This document shows, piece by piece, positions 5,276 through 6,179 of a stretch of 6,179 bases of DNA. Source of the DNA: an uncultured Mycoplasmatota bacterium (GTDB lineage: Bacteria; Bacillota_I; Bacilli_A; RF39; UBA660). Numbering within the stretch: the first letter of the stretch is position 1; every line of letters begins with the position of its first letter. The notes beneath the pieces are model-generated. The model had not been told where the DNA came from. It saw nothing but the letters and a program-made list of their open reading frames with translations, and ran no database searches. The stretch covers positions 1 to 6,179 of the forward strand of contig URDT01000046.1 of assembly GCA_900546745.1 (NCBI GenBank), read 5' to 3'. Both the position numbers and the translations under genes were made by a program.

Positions 5276-6179
5276 TTAATTAAAATCTTCTAATTTTAAT
5301 GTTTTAATTTTATGTTTCATTTCTTTATCTGAAAACTTCAATACATCACTTAATTGATTTTGATACAATTCTACCATTTTTAAATATAACAATTCTTTTT
5401 CTTTATCATTTAAAAATGGAACTTGTGTTTGAATATAATTGAAATTAACGATTTGAGAAACAGTATAAGTTCCTCTTCTTAAAATATCTTCAATGATTTC
5501 AGGCATCTTAAAACTAAATACATATAAATGTTTTAATAAAATAAAATCAATTTTCTTAATTGGAAATTTTGTTAAAGCAGAAATTGATTCTATACTTTTT
5601 TTCTTATTAATGAAACTTGTTAAAATAATTAAATCTGCTTCTTTTTCTTGCTTTAAATTAGGAAATCTTCTATAAATATAACTCATAGAAAGATCATAGT
5701 TAAAATCTTCGTTTTGTAATGTTTGAATTTCTGGAGATTTTATATCCTGTAATTTCTCCCTAATTGCACTTTTAAAATCACGTAATCGATTTTTTTCCCT
5801 GTCATTTAAAAGTGATGGGACTACTAGACTATCATATTGTTCTCCATATTCTTTTATTAATACTTTATAATAATCTGAATCTTTTTCTTTATATTCCTCA
5901 ATAATTTCTAAAACTAAAGGTTTATCTTTTTCTTCAAAATAATCAAAAAAGCTTTGTTTTTTTGTTGGACCTGGTTTTTTCGGAAGATTGCCATTTTTAA
6001 TCTTATTTTTAATAATAGTTCTAAAGCTATTTAATTTAATTTTTTCTTCCTTTGTTAAAGGAGATGTTTCTACTAAATGATCATATTTTTCTCCATACTC
6101 TTTTACTAATACTTCATAATAATCTAAATCTTTTTCTTTATATTCTTCAATAATTTCTAAAACAAAATCTTTATCTTTT
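5276..6179 (-). CDS. modular repeat protein paralogue, 5' end outside window
   Basis: The frame stays open from the TAA at 5276-5278 to the right edge, giving 300 visible residues; the start codon lies beyond position 6179. Visible residues 1-73 are most of one type A unit (from KDKDFVLEIIEEYKEKD onward), 75-144 a second one starting QSFFDYF, and 155-286 a single type B unit starting QNEDFNYD. The tail SDKEMKHKIKTLKLEDFN is nearly identical to that of the 556-aa neighbour. The ATG at 5684-5686 is internal, because the conserved start of the B unit lies just upstream of it in frame. The A units here have DHLVETS and DSLVVPS where the neighbour's three A units have CLVVPS, so the Cys is not essential. 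Function is unknown; the pair looks like a tandem gene duplication with changed numbers of B units. Confidence 0.88.
   Translation of the reverse strand, partial: KDKDFVLEIIEEYKEKDLDYYEVLVKEYGEKYDHLVETSPLTKEEKIKLNSFRTIIKNKIKNGNLPKKPGPTKKQSFFDYFEEKDKPLVLEIIEEYKEKDSDYYKVLIKEYGEQYDSLVVPSLLNDREKNRLRDFKSAIREKLQDIKSPEIQTLQNEDFNYDLSMSYIYRRFPNLKQEKEADLIILTSFINKKKSIESISALTKFPIKKIDFILLKHLYVFSFKMPEIIEDILRRGTYTVSQIVNFNYIQTQVPFLNDKEKELLYLKMVELYQNQLSDVLKFSDKEMKHKIKTLKLEDFN
5276..6179 (-). repeat. type A and type B repeat units in the partial paralogue
   Basis: Two type A units (about 6178-5960 and 5956-5747) again keep an 83-aa period, and one type B unit runs from 5716 to about 5321. At DNA level the B unit closely resembles the segments at 3957-4364 and 3519-3956, including identical runs of several tens of bases, for example around 5400-5440 and 4048-4088. 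Recombination between these copies is possible. Confidence 0.85.

Noticed and set aside
5493..5675. Plus-strand ORF opposite the type B unit of the partial repeat gene
   Set aside because: The opposite strand encodes a unit conserved in three copies at protein level; this frame has no independent support.

Overview
The window is AT-rich, and every gene I can support reads from the minus strand. Gene content points to a low-GC, endospore-forming Firmicute (Bacilli / Erysipelotrichia-like). The clues are a clear CotE spore-coat protein with a sporulation-type promoter, extended -10 sigma-A promoters, strong GGAGG-type ribosome binding sites, and an OLE RNA with its membrane partner OapA. I cannot name the genus.

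Layout, given in transcription order from the right edge to the left. (1) 6179-5276: the 3' part of a gene for a lysine-rich repeat protein, whose 5' end lies beyond the window. (2) 5186-3516: a complete 556-aa paralogue. Both proteins are built from tandem 83-aa units (type A) followed by 136-aa units (type B) and end in almost the same tail. I do not recognise the family. (3) 3433-2192: enolase (eno), with its own promoter and an intrinsic terminator that uses the end of the gene as one stem arm. (4) About 2087-1467: a structured non-coding RNA of about 620 nt with a near-consensus promoter and a short terminator hairpin, identified as OLE RNA. (5) 1452-874: oapA, the integral membrane protein that binds OLE RNA. 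(6) 821-276: cotE, with an overlapping sigma-E/sigma-K type promoter just after oapA and a terminator whose loop contains the stop codon. (7) 210-70: a 46-aa helix-turn-helix protein with its own promoter, followed by an extreme T-rich tract to the left edge.

OLE RNA and OapA form a membrane-associated ribonucleoprotein known from other Firmicutes, where it is linked to resistance to cold, short-chain alcohols and metal stress. Here the RNA seems to be an independent transcription unit. A perfect 10-bp inverted repeat brackets its -35 box and covers its -10 box. No terminator is visible between oapA and cotE, so some OLE/oapA transcription may enter the spore-coat gene, while the sporulation promoter would drive most cotE expression.

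The least explained material is the modular repeat family at the right, which looks like a tandemly duplicated, recombining gene pair. All calls rest on reading the sequence and on remembered family features; no database search was possible.
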